Shown: positions 35,634-44,507 of the stretch, piece by piece
Numbering within the stretch: position 1 is the stretch's first letter
Layout of the letters: each line of letters starts with the position of its first letter
Source: DASQHY01 sp035602605
GTDB taxonomy: Bacteria; Acidobacteriota; Terriglobia; Acidiferrales; UBA7541
Reading direction: 5' to 3'
Assembly: GCA_035602605.1 (NCBI GenBank)
Contig: DATNLZ010000056.1
Location: 62,001 to 126,000, forward strand
Length of the DNA: 64,000 nucleotides
Notes under the pieces: model-generated
Told to the model about the DNA's origin: nothing
Databases searched by the model: none
What the model saw: only the letters and a program-made list of their open reading frames with translations
Made by a program: the position numbers and the translations under genes

Positions 35634-37159
35634 GGGTCCACCACCACCGGAGTCGGTGCCGGCCTATTCTGCTCCCGAGAAGCCGAAGAAGAGTCCAACC
35701 CGCGACGCCCGCTAATTTCCTTGTGATTGACCTCCAGCTGCACGAGCTCAGTTGGATACGCACCGGTGTAGCAGGCGTTGCAGAACTTTCCGGCTGAGTC
35801 GTCCACAGCGCGCTTTAGACTAGCGAGCGAAAGATAGCCGAGCGAATCGGCCTCGAGATACTGGCAAATTTCTGCCGGTGAGTGCGACGAGCCGATCAAC
35901 TCCTCGCGCGTCGGAGTATCTACGCCATAATAGCAAGGGGAAATGGTCGGCGGGCAACTGATGCGCACATGAACCTCGCGTGCACCCGCCTCGCGGACAA
36001 GGCGCACTATTTTGCGGCTGGTTGTGCCGCGCACAATCGAGTCATCGACGAGAACAACGCGCTGATTCTCGAGCAGACCGCGCACTGGATTGAGTTTCAA
36101 CTTCACGCCAAAATCGCGAATGGCCTGCGACGGCTCAATGAACGTCCGGCCAATGTAATGATTGCGAATAAGGCCCATGCGAAAAGGAATCCCCGAGCCG
36201 GTGGCGTATCCGATCGCCGCAGGCACGCCCGAGTCCGGCACCGGCACCACGATGTCGGCGTCGGCAGGATGCTCCTCGGCCAGAAGGCGACCGAGCATTT
36301 CGCGGCTCTGGTTGACCGAGCGTCCGAAGACCATGCTGTCAGGCCGTGCAAAGTAAACATGCTCAAAAATGCAATACTGGTGCGATTTAACCGGGGCGAA
36401 GCGGATAGATTCTACACCGGCGCGAGAGATGCGCACCATCTCGCCAGGCTCAATCTCGCGAACATATTCGGCACCCAGCAAATCGAACGCACACGTTTCC
36501 GAAGCAACCAGCCATGCCGTTACAGTGGGCCCTGATCCCACAGATCCTGGGACCGTAAGGCGTCCGAGATTCAGCGGACGGAAGCCGCGCGGGTCGCGGA
36601 TGGCGTAAAGCTCGTCGAGCGTTAAAACCAACAGCGAGTACGCCCCCTCTACTTGATTTAGCGCATCGCCCAACGCCCCCGAAACATTGCGGGCAGCAGA
36701 GCGCGCGACCAGATGCACGATTACCTCAGTGTCGCTTGTGGTTTGGAAGATCGAACCGCGATGCTCGAGCTTCCGCCGCCACTCTCCCGCATTTGTTAAA
36801 TTTCCGTTGTGACCGAGAGCGAGCTTCCCCTTATTGCAATCAATCACGATAGGCTGGCAATTACTCAGCAACGTGTCGCCGGCGGTGGAATATCGGGTGT
36901 GGCCGATGGCCGAATCACCGGGCAGCTTCCCGAGGACCTCAGGCTTGAAAATATCTGCGACCTGGCCCATCGCTTTATGGGTGTGCAATGCGCAGCCGTC
37001 ACTGGAAACAATTCCCGCGGATTCTTGTCCGCGATGCTGGAGCGCATACAGCCCGAGATAGGCGAGCTTCGAGGCCTCCGGATGGCCGAATACGCCGAAT
37101 ACGCCACACTCGTCGTGAAAGTGATCGTCGAACAGATCGGCTTTGTGGTCCAGTCTCAT
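35630..37159 (-). CDS. purF: Amidophosphoribosyltransferase (glutamine PRPP amidotransferase)
   Basis: A 509-residue enzyme, the first committed step of purine synthesis. A 17-residue propeptide precedes the N-terminal nucleophile cysteine in DECGVFGVFGHPEA. The glutaminase domain continues with LYALQHRGQESAGIV and IGHTRYSTAG; the phosphoribosyltransferase has VVLVDDSIVRGTTSRKIV. Cysteines at QYCIFEHVYFARPDS and in FCNACYTGAYP fit the Bacillus-type enzyme with a [4Fe-4S] cluster. It overlaps the 61-residue membrane protein upstream and lepB downstream by 4 bases each. Confidence 0.96.
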   Translation of the reverse strand: MRLDHKADLFDDHFHDECGVFGVFGHPEASKLAYLGLYALQHRGQESAGIVSSDGCALHTHKAMGQVADIFKPEVLGKLPGDSAIGHTRYSTAGDTLLSNCQPIVIDCNKGKLALGHNGNLTNAGEWRRKLEHRGSIFQTTSDTEVIVHLVARSAARNVSGALGDALNQVEGAYSLLVLTLDELYAIRDPRGFRPLNLGRLTVPGSVGSGPTVTAWLVASETCAFDLLGAEYVREIEPGEMVRISRAGVESIRFAPVKSHQYCIFEHVYFARPDSMVFGRSVNQSREMLGRLLAEEHPADADIVVPVPDSGVPAAIGYATGSGIPFRMGLIRNHYIGRTFIEPSQAIRDFGVKLKLNPVRGLLENQRVVLVDDSIVRGTTSRKIVRLVREAGAREVHVRISCPPTISPCYYGVDTPTREELIGSSHSPAEICQYLEADSLGYLSLASLKRAVDDSAGKFCNACYTGAYPTELVQLEVNHKEISGRRGLDSSSASREQNRPAPTPVVVDP

Positions 37160-37341
37160 TTGACCAGTTTCAGGTGCTCTTCTTCTGGCGCCGGAAATGC
37201 ACGCGACTTACCGGACAGCAACCACATCACTACGATCACCCAGGCGGCCAGCCAAGATACAGCCGTGAGCCAAGCATGGCTATGTTCCAGCCTGTAAGCA
37301 ACAAATACAATGGCCAACCAAAGTGAAAAACAAATCCGCAA
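37156..37341 (-). CDS. Small two-helix membrane protein inside the purine block
   Basis: A 61-residue protein with two hydrophobic helices (SLWLAIVFVAYRL; WLTAVSWLAAWVIVVMWLLSG) and a charged tail ending EEEHLKLVK. It starts with TTG at 37341, without a clear ribosome site, 27 bases after the purL stop, and its stop overlaps the purF start as ATGA. That tight placement between two purine genes argues that it is real. No family is recognised. A role coupled to purF is not implied by sequence. Confidence 0.6.
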   Translation of the reverse strand: MRICFSLWLAIVFVAYRLEHSHAWLTAVSWLAAWVIVVMWLLSGKSRAFPAPEEEHLKLVK

Positions 37342-37368
37342 GAGTGGGCGGTATCTTTTGCAAATCTC

Positions 37369-39705
37369 TCACCTTCCAACGAAACTACGCTCGAGCGAAT
37401 TAGCCCACGCGTCGCGTAGGGCCTCGATGGAACTATCAACCACCAAGTGTCCATTCAGTTCGATGCGGAATTCAGCGGCGCCGGTGACCTGCCCGATTTC
37501 CTGTGCCCCAACGTTGTATTGTCTCGCACTCTCGAGTACGCGGGCAAGGGAGGCTGGTGCGAGGGAGACCACGGCGCGAGCGCCGCGCTCGCCGAAAAGA
37601 GCTGCTTCGTCGGGCATACCCGACCTTAGTTTGATTTGGGCCGATAACCCGTCACTTTTATTGCCAGCGCGGTCGAATGATGCGAAGCAGGATTCTCCGA
37701 GTGCGACGGCCAAACCACCGTCACTTAAGTCGTGCGCGGAGCGGATTGCGCCTTGCGTAGCAAGGGAGAGGAGGCAACGCTGCAGATTCTTTTCGGCAAT
37801 AAGATCCATGGGCGGTGGCGCACCCGCCGTGCGATCGGCAATGGCCTTGACGTATTCCGTGGAGGAAAACCCGATTGCGACGTCGGTCGAAGAAGCGTTT
37901 TGGTCCAATGCGGGCGAGCCATCCAATAAGACAAATACATCACCTACTTCGTGAACACCCATACCGATCGCGTGCGAGACATTCTCGATAATACCGAGGA
38001 CCCCGATTACCGGAGTGGGATAAATTGATTTTCCGAGTGTCTCATTGTAAAAGCTGACGTTGCCACCGGTGATCGGTGTTCCCAGCGCGGTACAAGCTTC
38101 GGTTATTCCATCGATCGCTTCGGAAAATTGCCACATCACTTCAGGTTTCTCCGGATTACCGAAGTTGAGGCAGTTGGTTGCGGCGATGGGTCGTGCGCCG
38201 GTGCAGGCGACGTTGCGGGCGGCTTCGGCAACCGCATGCATGGCACCGAGGCGCGGATTGAGCTGGCACCAGCGTCCATTGCCGTCGGTTGCCAGCGCCA
38301 GAGCACGATTGGTGTCTTTGATGCGCATGACCGCGGCATCGCCGGCACCTGGGCCGACGATTGTATTTGTTCGGACCATGGAGTCATATTGCTCGAAAAT
38401 CCAACGCTTGGAAGCGATCGCGGGTGAGGCGAGCAGCTTGCACAAATTCTTGGTAAGGTCTGCGCCTTGCGGTGAAAACTCGAAATACTGAGCGCCCTCG
38501 CGCAAAGCTGACTGCGTTGCTGGCGGCGATAAGGGCCGCTTGTAAACCGGCCCTTCTTCAGCGAGGGGGTGTGCGGGAATTTCGGCGACAACGTTGCCGT
38601 TGTCGAGCACGCGAAGCAAGCCTCCTTCGGTTACCTGTCCGATCACCACGGCGTCGAGCCCCCACTTTGCAAAAACATCAAGAACTTCGCGCTGGCGGCC
38701 ACCTTCGGCGACCAGCAGCATGCGTTCCTGTGATTCGCTGAGCATGATTTCGTAGGGCGTCATTCCCGTTTCGCGCTGGGGGACGCAAGCAAGGTCGATT
38801 TCGATTCCTGTACCGCCGCGTGATGCCATTTCGCAGGTCGAACACGTGAGGCCGGCGGCGCCCATGTCCTGAATCGCGACCACTCCTCCCGTGCGCATGG
38901 CTTCGAGGCAGGCCTCGAGCAAAAGTTTTTCGAGGAAAGGATCGCCAACCTGAACGTTGGGCCGCTTCTGCTGTGATTCTTCCGTGAATTCAGCCGACGC
39001 CAGCAGTGATGCGCCATGGATGCCGTCTCGTCCGGTTTTAGCACCAACGTAAATCACAGGATTTCCCGTGCCGCGCGCGCGCGCGAAGAAAAGCTCTTCC
39101 TTTTTCGCTATGCCGAGCGCGAGCGCATTGACAAGAGGATTGCCGGCATAGCACGGCGCGAACTGAACTTCACCACCAACCGTCGCCACACCAAAGCAGT
39201 TGCCGTAATGCGCGACGCCGCTGATAACGCCATCGAGAATGCGCCGGTTGCGTGCGGCTTCCCGCGCGCTTGTTTCCGGGCCTTCCACGATTGGACCGAA
39301 TCGCAGGGAATCAAGAACCGCGATCGGGCGCGCGCCCATCGTAAAAATATCACGCAGGATTCCGCCGACACCGGTGGCCGCACCCTGGAAGGGTTCGACA
39401 TAGCTCGGATGATTATGAGATTCAATTTTAAACACCGCGCACAAACCGTCACCGATGTCTACGACTCCAGCGTTTTCCCCGGGGCCTTGCAAGACTTGCG
39501 CGCCACGCGTCGGCAGGCGCTTCAGATGCACCTTGCTCGATTTATAGGAGCAGTGTTCGCTCCACATGACGCTGAAGATCCCCAGCTCGGTGATGTTCGG
39601 ATCGCGTCCGAGAATGTTTTGGACACGGGAGTATTCCGCGGCGGTCAGGCCGTGCTCGGCGGCGATTTCTTGTGTTACTTTAACTGCGGTGGTCGGTGAG
39701 GCCAT
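37369..39705 (-). CDS. purL: Phosphoribosylformylglycinamidine synthase subunit PurL
   Basis: A 778-residue small-type PurL that amidates FGAR with ammonia from PurQ. The ATG at 39705 gives MASPTTAVKVTQEIAAEHGL; a longer frame to 39756 lacks homology. Conserved: FSVMWSEHCSYKSSKVHLKRLPT, KIESHNHPSYVEPFQGAATGVGGILRDIFTMGARPIA, GKTGRDGIHGASLLASAEF-like block, DMGAAGLTCSTCEMA, and in the second half CLNFGNPEKPEVMWQF and HDLSDGGLAVAL. Small PurL needs PurQ and PurS; purQ is adjacent but purS was not found. Confidence 0.96.
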   Translation of the reverse strand: MASPTTAVKVTQEIAAEHGLTAAEYSRVQNILGRDPNITELGIFSVMWSEHCSYKSSKVHLKRLPTRGAQVLQGPGENAGVVDIGDGLCAVFKIESHNHPSYVEPFQGAATGVGGILRDIFTMGARPIAVLDSLRFGPIVEGPETSAREAARNRRILDGVISGVAHYGNCFGVATVGGEVQFAPCYAGNPLVNALALGIAKKEELFFARARGTGNPVIYVGAKTGRDGIHGASLLASAEFTEESQQKRPNVQVGDPFLEKLLLEACLEAMRTGGVVAIQDMGAAGLTCSTCEMASRGGTGIEIDLACVPQRETGMTPYEIMLSESQERMLLVAEGGRQREVLDVFAKWGLDAVVIGQVTEGGLLRVLDNGNVVAEIPAHPLAEEGPVYKRPLSPPATQSALREGAQYFEFSPQGADLTKNLCKLLASPAIASKRWIFEQYDSMVRTNTIVGPGAGDAAVMRIKDTNRALALATDGNGRWCQLNPRLGAMHAVAEAARNVACTGARPIAATNCLNFGNPEKPEVMWQFSEAIDGITEACTALGTPITGGNVSFYNETLGKSIYPTPVIGVLGIIENVSHAIGMGVHEVGDVFVLLDGSPALDQNASSTDVAIGFSSTEYVKAIADRTAGAPPPMDLIAEKNLQRCLLSLATQGAIRSAHDLSDGGLAVALGESCFASFDRAGNKSDGLSAQIKLRSGMPDEAALFGERGARAVVSLAPASLARVLESARQYNVGAQEIGQVTGAAEFRIELNGHLVVDSSIEALRDAWANSLERSFVGR

Positions 39706-39808
39706 GAAATCTGATTTGTTGATCGCTGTTTTGAATACTACGGCAGTCGGTCTCAAACAAACTATCCCTGAAGCCGTAAGTCAGCGGAACTAATAATCAA
39801 GCGCGCGC

Positions 39809-40519
39809 TTAAGCTGTCGCCCGAGCTGCGCCTACGATTGATCCGATCATCGAACAGAAAATCACCAGACCATCGGTTGAGCCAAGCGCCGCTTCGACGG
39901 CGCGCTCCGGGTGCGGCATCAATCCAGCAACGTTGCGCTGGCGATTACAAATTCCAGCGATTCCCGCGACCGAACCGTTCGGATTCGCGGCCTCATCAAT
40001 TTGGCCCTCAGGCGTCGTGTAGCGGAAGAGGATGCGATCTTCGCACTGGAGTTCATCGAGCGTGGCGTCATCGCACACATAATTGCCGCCCATGTGGGCG
40101 ACGGGGATTTTCAGTACTTGGCCGACTTCGCCAGCCAAGGTAAATGGAGTTGACGAATTCTCAACGCGGATGTGGACCTGGCGGCAGATAAAGCGCAATC
40201 CTGCGTTGCGCACCATTGCGCCAGGCAACAGTCCAGCTTCAAGCAGAATTTGAAAGCCGTTGCAAATACCAAGAACAAGGCCGCCGGCGCCGGCAAATGT
40301 TTGCACTGATTTCATCACCGGAGAAAAACGCGCGAGAGCGCCGGTGCGCAAATAGTCGCCGTAAGCAAAGCCTCCGGGAAGGACAATGGCGTCGCAATTC
40401 TGCAGGTCGTGTGATTGATGCCAAATAAATTCAACAGGTTCCTTCAGGATATTGGCGATGGCGTGGAAGGCATCATGATCACAGTTCGACCCGGGAAAAA
40501 CAACAACACCGAATTTCAT
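39809..40519 (-). CDS. purQ: Phosphoribosylformylglycinamidine synthase subunit PurQ (glutaminase)
   Basis: A 236-residue class I glutamine amidotransferase. The ATG at 40519 follows GGGGGAACAGG. Catalytic triad: the nucleophile cysteine in GLVLGICNGFQILLEAGLLPGA, and the His-Glu pair in LMPHPERAVE near the C-terminus. VVVFPGSNCDHDAFHA and VLPGGFAYGDYLRTGALA are PurQ-specific. It supplies ammonia to PurL, whose gene starts 103 bases downstream on the same strand, and is the first gene of the purine block. Confidence 0.96.
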   Translation of the reverse strand: MKFGVVVFPGSNCDHDAFHAIANILKEPVEFIWHQSHDLQNCDAIVLPGGFAYGDYLRTGALARFSPVMKSVQTFAGAGGLVLGICNGFQILLEAGLLPGAMVRNAGLRFICRQVHIRVENSSTPFTLAGEVGQVLKIPVAHMGGNYVCDDATLDELQCEDRILFRYTTPEGQIDEAANPNGSVAGIAGICNRQRNVAGLMPHPERAVEAALGSTDGLVIFCSMIGSIVGAARATA

Positions 40520-40714
40520 CCTGTTCCCCCGCAACAATTTTAACACAGCGATGTGCGATTTGGCCTGTGGCTCAGTAGTATGGGTCGTATGGTGCGGATG
40601 GAGACCAATTCCTCGATTGCCTGGCGCGACGTTGGCTACCCGAAAGCAAAGGGAGGGCTCGCGTCCTCCACTGGAAAAACGGAATTTTCTCCGCCATCTT
40701 GGTAGAATCTTTCC

Positions 40715-41782
40715 ATGACTCGAACCATTGGAACATTGCTATCGTTGTTTGGTTGTTTAGGGATGTGGATGACATCTGGTGCTCAACCGGAAGACAAGTC
40801 TTCAACCAACCAACCCTTGGGCTACAACTCCTTGGGCGATGATTCTTTGGGCCATGGTGTTTTGCTGGTGGCCAACAAAGGAGATCGAACCGTAGGGATT
40901 ATCGATCCCCGAGCGGGGCGGCAGGTGGGGACAATTCCAGAGGCGGGCGTAACCGCACACGAAGTGGTGACTTCGCCCGACGGGCGCATCGCCTATGCCC
41001 CTATCTATGGAAATTCCGGCGTCGGGAAACCTGGGACGGATGGGCAGAACATCGTGGTCATGGATATCAGCGCGCGCAAGGTGATCGGCAATATTGATTT
41101 CAGCCGGGGCGTACGGCCACACTGCGCGGTGTTTGGTCCGAAGAACGGAATGCTTTACGTCACAAGCGAGCTGGACAATTCGGTTAGCATCATTGATCCG
41201 AAAACGCTGCGTATCGTTGGGTCGATTCCTACCGGCCAGGCGGAGTCGCACATGTTGGCGATCACCAAGGATGGACGGCGCGGTTACACGGCGAATGTGG
41301 GGCCCGGCACGGTCTCAGTCCTCGACCTAGAACTGCGGAAAACCATTGCGATCATTCCCGTCGCCACACCGACGCAGAGGATTTCACTTTCTGTTGACGA
41401 CCGGATGGCCTTCACCGCCGATCAGAGCAAGCCGCAACTAGCGCTGATCGATACTTCGACGAACCAGGTGAAGACCTGGATACCTCTGCTGGCTGCAGGC
41501 TATGGAACGGCTCCGACACCAGACGGGCATTGGCTGGTAGTGGCGATGCCCCAAGCTAACAAAGTCGCTGTGGTGGATCTTGCAACGATGAAGGTGGCGC
41601 ACACTATCGAAGTTCCTCCCGCTCCCCAGGAGATCCTGATACAACCGGATGGTAAGGTGGCATACGCTTCCTGCGACGTGAGTCACAAGGTTGCTGCGAT
41701 TCGTACCTCAGATTGGACTGTAGAGAAATTGATTGACGCAGGAAAAGGGGCTGACGGGCTGGCGTGGGCGGCTAGGAAATAA
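40715..41782 (+). CDS. Exported YVTN/YncE-type beta-propeller protein
   Basis: A 355-residue protein with a signal peptide (LLSLFGCLGMWMTSGAQ) followed by seven-bladed-propeller repeats such as VLLVANKGDRTVGIIDPRAGRQVGTIPEAG, MLYVTSELDNSVSIIDPKTLRIVGSIPTG, RGYTANVGPGTVSVLDLELRKTIAIIP and LVVAMPQANKVAVVDLATMKVAHTIEV. The spacing of 'D..T..V...I' is that of YVTN repeats. Near the mature N-terminus PLGYN-SLGDD-SLGHG is a three-copy 15-base tandem repeat. Such proteins act as surface or periplasmic scaffolds or with quinoprotein-type enzymes; none of those ligands is visible here. It is convergent with the GGDEF gene. Confidence 0.85.
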   Translation: MTRTIGTLLSLFGCLGMWMTSGAQPEDKSSTNQPLGYNSLGDDSLGHGVLLVANKGDRTVGIIDPRAGRQVGTIPEAGVTAHEVVTSPDGRIAYAPIYGNSGVGKPGTDGQNIVVMDISARKVIGNIDFSRGVRPHCAVFGPKNGMLYVTSELDNSVSIIDPKTLRIVGSIPTGQAESHMLAITKDGRRGYTANVGPGTVSVLDLELRKTIAIIPVATPTQRISLSVDDRMAFTADQSKPQLALIDTSTNQVKTWIPLLAAGYGTAPTPDGHWLVVAMPQANKVAVVDLATMKVAHTIEVPPAPQEILIQPDGKVAYASCDVSHKVAAIRTSDWTVEKLIDAGKGADGLAWAARK

Positions 41783-41859
41783 AACAGATTCGCAGTCCGG
41801 CCTTTGTCGCAGTTCACGCGTAGAGCAATTGTTGCGTGGCGCCATGTTGCCAAGCGACC

Positions 41860-43161
41860 TCAAGCTCGCAATTGAGTTTTTCCTCCACCGCGCGCTTTAA
41901 CCATATATAAATCCGCGTCCGCTGCGGCGAGCAGTTTTTCGGTGGTGTCACCATTCTTGGGAAACATAGCGACACCCACACTTACGGATAGAACCGGCTC
42001 TTCCCTTTCAGCCGCTAGTTGCTCGGAGATGCGGCGGGCAGCCTGCCGGGCTGCTGCTTCCTCGGTCTCGGGCAAAATAAGCGCAAACTCGTCTCCCCCG
42101 TAGCGCGCAGCGAGATCTGTCGTGCGGCAATGGAGGCGCAGGATATTCGCAAGACGACCCAAAGCGTGGCTGCCAACCAAATGGCCGTGGCGGTCGTTAA
42201 TCTTTTTCAAATCGTCCAAGTCCAGGAGCAAGACAGCGAACGAGCGAGCGGTACGATGCGAGCGCTTCGTCTCCATGTCGAGGAAATCAATTAGGCGGCG
42301 ATAATTGGCCAAGCCCGTCAGGGGATCGCTGACAGCCAGACGCCGCACTTCTTCTTCTGCGCGTTTACGTTCGGTGATGTCGAAGGCTGTACCCAACCCG
42401 GCTGGCTTTCCGCCAAACTCGGTCTCGCCGGCAGTGATGTCGAGCCAGCGCTCCTCGCGATCCTTGGTCAAAATCTTGAGCTCGTAACGTGCGGGGAGTT
42501 GCCTGCGGTGCTGGCGAGTAAGGCCCCATTCGCGCACGAGCTCACGAGAGTCGGGATGGACCAGGTCGGCGAAGGGCTTAGCCAGGAGTTCTTGACGCGA
42601 GTAGCCGGTGATGACTTCGGCAGCTTTATTGACGTAACGAAGGTGGTTTCCCTGATAGATGAATATGCCGGAGGCAATTGTGTCCGCCAGAGTGCGAAAC
42701 TTAGCTTCATTCTCGCGCAGTGCCACATGCGCGTGATGCGCTTCGTCGCGCAGATGTTTTTCCTCCAAGGCTCGGCGGACAGCCAGCGGTAAACGAGCCA
42801 GGCGGTCTTTCAAAACATAATCAGAGGCGCCTTCCTTGATGCACTCGACGGCCGTGTCTTCCCCCAAGGTGCCGCTAACCAGGATAAAGGGAATGTCCCT
42901 GCCATGTTTTTGCAAAAGGCGCAGGGCATCCCGGGCGGTCCAAACCTGCAAGCGATAATCAGCCAGGATAACGTCATACCGATTGGCGCTTAATTTTTGA
43001 GAAAACTTTTCCGGCGTATCCACGACGTCGACCTGCGCTGCCAGACCGGCCTTTTGCAATTCCTGTAAGCAACGTTCGACGTCGGCCTGACAATCTTCAA
43101 TGAAGAGGACGCGAAGAGGGCCTCGCCGCCTAGTCAGTCTCTCGGAAGGGTCGCTGCTCAT
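41860..43161 (-). CDS. Response regulator with PAS and GGDEF diguanylate cyclase domains
   Basis: A 433-residue cytoplasmic signalling protein (start ATG with GGAG 8 bases upstream). Residues 15-135: receiver domain with acidic ED pair (LFIEDCQAD), phosphoacceptor aspartate in VILADYRL and switch residues in ILVSGT and DYVLKDRL. Residues 150-265: PAS domain (ASGIFIYQGNHLRYVNKAAEVITG). Residues 270-430: GGDEF, with active site RYGGDEFALILPE and an RTTD inhibitory site exactly five residues before it. It should therefore make cyclic di-GMP and be product-inhibited. The cognate kinase is not adjacent. The 43162-43536 upstream spacer contains no clear gene. Confidence 0.93.
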   Translation of the reverse strand: MSSDPSERLTRRRGPLRVLFIEDCQADVERCLQELQKAGLAAQVDVVDTPEKFSQKLSANRYDVILADYRLQVWTARDALRLLQKHGRDIPFILVSGTLGEDTAVECIKEGASDYVLKDRLARLPLAVRRALEEKHLRDEAHHAHVALRENEAKFRTLADTIASGIFIYQGNHLRYVNKAAEVITGYSRQELLAKPFADLVHPDSRELVREWGLTRQHRRQLPARYELKILTKDREERWLDITAGETEFGGKPAGLGTAFDITERKRAEEEVRRLAVSDPLTGLANYRRLIDFLDMETKRSHRTARSFAVLLLDLDDLKKINDRHGHLVGSHALGRLANILRLHCRTTDLAARYGGDEFALILPETEEAAARQAARRISEQLAAEREEPVLSVSVGVAMFPKNGDTTEKLLAAADADLYMVKARGGGKTQLRA

Positions 43162-43536
43162 TAAATGGCTCCGCCACTCTCTGGCATCGTCAGGCAGACG
43201 GACAGTTAGATAGAGTAACCACTTAAATGTTAATGAAAGCCTTACGGTTACGACGGGCCCTTTGTGAGCGAATGCGCCAAAGAGTTACCCAAGCTTTGCG
43301 TAGCTGCAAAGGCATTCAGTGCCACACGTGTGGGGCGCAGGTTTTGCAAGGTTGAGGAATCAGTGAGGAGTATTCGGTTGCGAGGCGTGACATGTGCTTC
43401 GCACATGGAAACAAAAAACAGTGCCTCTTCGCTCTGTTTGAGAGCCAGAGGAACGCCGAATGACACGTCTTGGGACCAACATAAACGTTCAAAAAATGTC
43501 TCGCGAATGCGCGGGCTGAGAAGCTATTGCGCCGAT
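43162..43536. other. Intergenic region between GGDEF gene and OB-fold lipoprotein gene
   Basis: About 375 bases, both flanking genes on the minus strand. I found no convincing frame or tRNA. A small perfect hairpin (CATGTGC-TTC-GCACATG, 43391-43407) is not followed by a T-run on either strand. It probably carries the promoter for the GGDEF gene, but no clear -35/-10 pair stands out. Confidence 0.4.
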
Positions 43537-43890
43537 CTAGCCGCCATGACGCCGACGCGTTTGACGAAGCACGGTTCCGAAGGACTTACCGAAAAAGCTG
43601 AAGCCAGATTGGACGCGGCCCGTGACGGCAACGCGTGACCCCTGACTGGGTACCCCAAACCCTTCAGCAATGACCCACATGTGGCCGGTGCCGTCTTCCA
43701 CTTCGAAAGCGCCTTCATTCAATGCGCCAAATGAATTCGTGACCCGCCCGACAATCGTGACTTCTTTGCCGGAGAAGTGGCCGGGGTCGCGGGTTATATC
43801 GGAAATCTTGGCAGACTCGCAGCCGACCAGAAGAATTAACACCACGCCCAGAGCGACAACCGCTAGGGCGACTTTTGTGATCTCCTTCAT
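43537..43890 (-). CDS. Small lipoprotein with an OB-fold-like domain
   Basis: A 117-residue protein. The ATG at 43890 has an AGGAGGAGCAC site upstream. The N-terminus is a lipoprotein signal with lipobox LLVGC (VALGVVLILLVGCESAKI). The mature part ISDITRDPGHFSGKEVTIVGRVTNSFGALNEGAFEVEDGTGHMWVIAEGFGVPSQGSRVAVTGRVQSG resembles OB-fold nucleic-acid-binding-like or 'SoxZ/DUF-type' small beta-barrel proteins anchored to the envelope; the GRV...F.V.DGTG pattern supports an OB barrel. The function is unknown. The ispF-ispD operon is upstream on the same strand. Confidence 0.75.
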   Translation of the reverse strand: MKEITKVALAVVALGVVLILLVGCESAKISDITRDPGHFSGKEVTIVGRVTNSFGALNEGAFEVEDGTGHMWVIAEGFGVPSQGSRVAVTGRVQSGFSFFGKSFGTVLRQTRRRHGG

Positions 43891-44030
43891 GTGCTCCTCC
43901 TGTGGAACCGACCACTTTACAGTCAGGGCCGATTTCGCATCGGCATGCAAAGTTAGATGCCAGATGACACTGGTTTGTTGGCCTACATCACAGCTCGAGA
44001 TCCTTTCTAGGAAACTCAATTCCGGTGGAA

Positions 44031-44507
44031 TTAGCCTTCGAGTGTAGCGATGACCTGGGCGGCAATGGCTTCACCGCGACCAACGGCGTCTACCCCTTCG
44101 TTTGTTTTGGCTTTGAGATTAATTTTCGCCGAGTCAATTCCGAGCGAATGCGCAAGGGCTTCACGAATAGCAGGAAAATGCGGACCAAGTTTTGGTTTCT
44201 CGGTGATCACAATGGCATCAATATGAGTGATGCGGAAGCTGCCTGCCTCGAGGAGTTTTTTGATGCCTTCGAGAAACAGCAGACTGGAAACCCCTTTCCA
44301 TTGCGGATCGCTATCAGGGAAATGCGTTCCGATGTCCCCGAGTACCGCAGCGCCGAGAAGCGCGTCGCAAAGTGCGTGAGCCAGTACATCGCCGTCGGAA
44401 TGGCCAACCGGACCCTTATGGAAGGGTACCTCAACGCCGCCGATCATGAGCTTGCGACCCTCGACCAAGCGATGCAGATCGTAGCCGATGCCGGTGCGGA
44501 TAGTCAT
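44031..44507 (-). CDS. ispF: 2-C-methyl-D-erythritol 2,4-cyclodiphosphate synthase
   Basis: A 158-residue trimeric zinc enzyme of the MEP isoprenoid pathway. The metal site is visible as GIGYDLHRLVEGRKLMIGGVEVP (DxH) and GHSDGDVLAHALCDALLGAAVLGDIGTHFPD; KTNEGVDAVGRGEAIAAQVIATL closes the trimer interface. Its ATG overlaps the ispD stop by 4 bases, so the two are translationally coupled. Length and motifs are normal. Confidence 0.96.
   Translation of the reverse strand: MTIRTGIGYDLHRLVEGRKLMIGGVEVPFHKGPVGHSDGDVLAHALCDALLGAAVLGDIGTHFPDSDPQWKGVSSLLFLEGIKKLLEAGSFRITHIDAIVITEKPKLGPHFPAIREALAHSLGIDSAKINLKAKTNEGVDAVGRGEAIAAQVIATLEG

Noticed and set aside
43391..43407. Hairpin CATGTGC-TTC-GCACATG as a terminator
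   Set aside because: No T-run follows on either strand.
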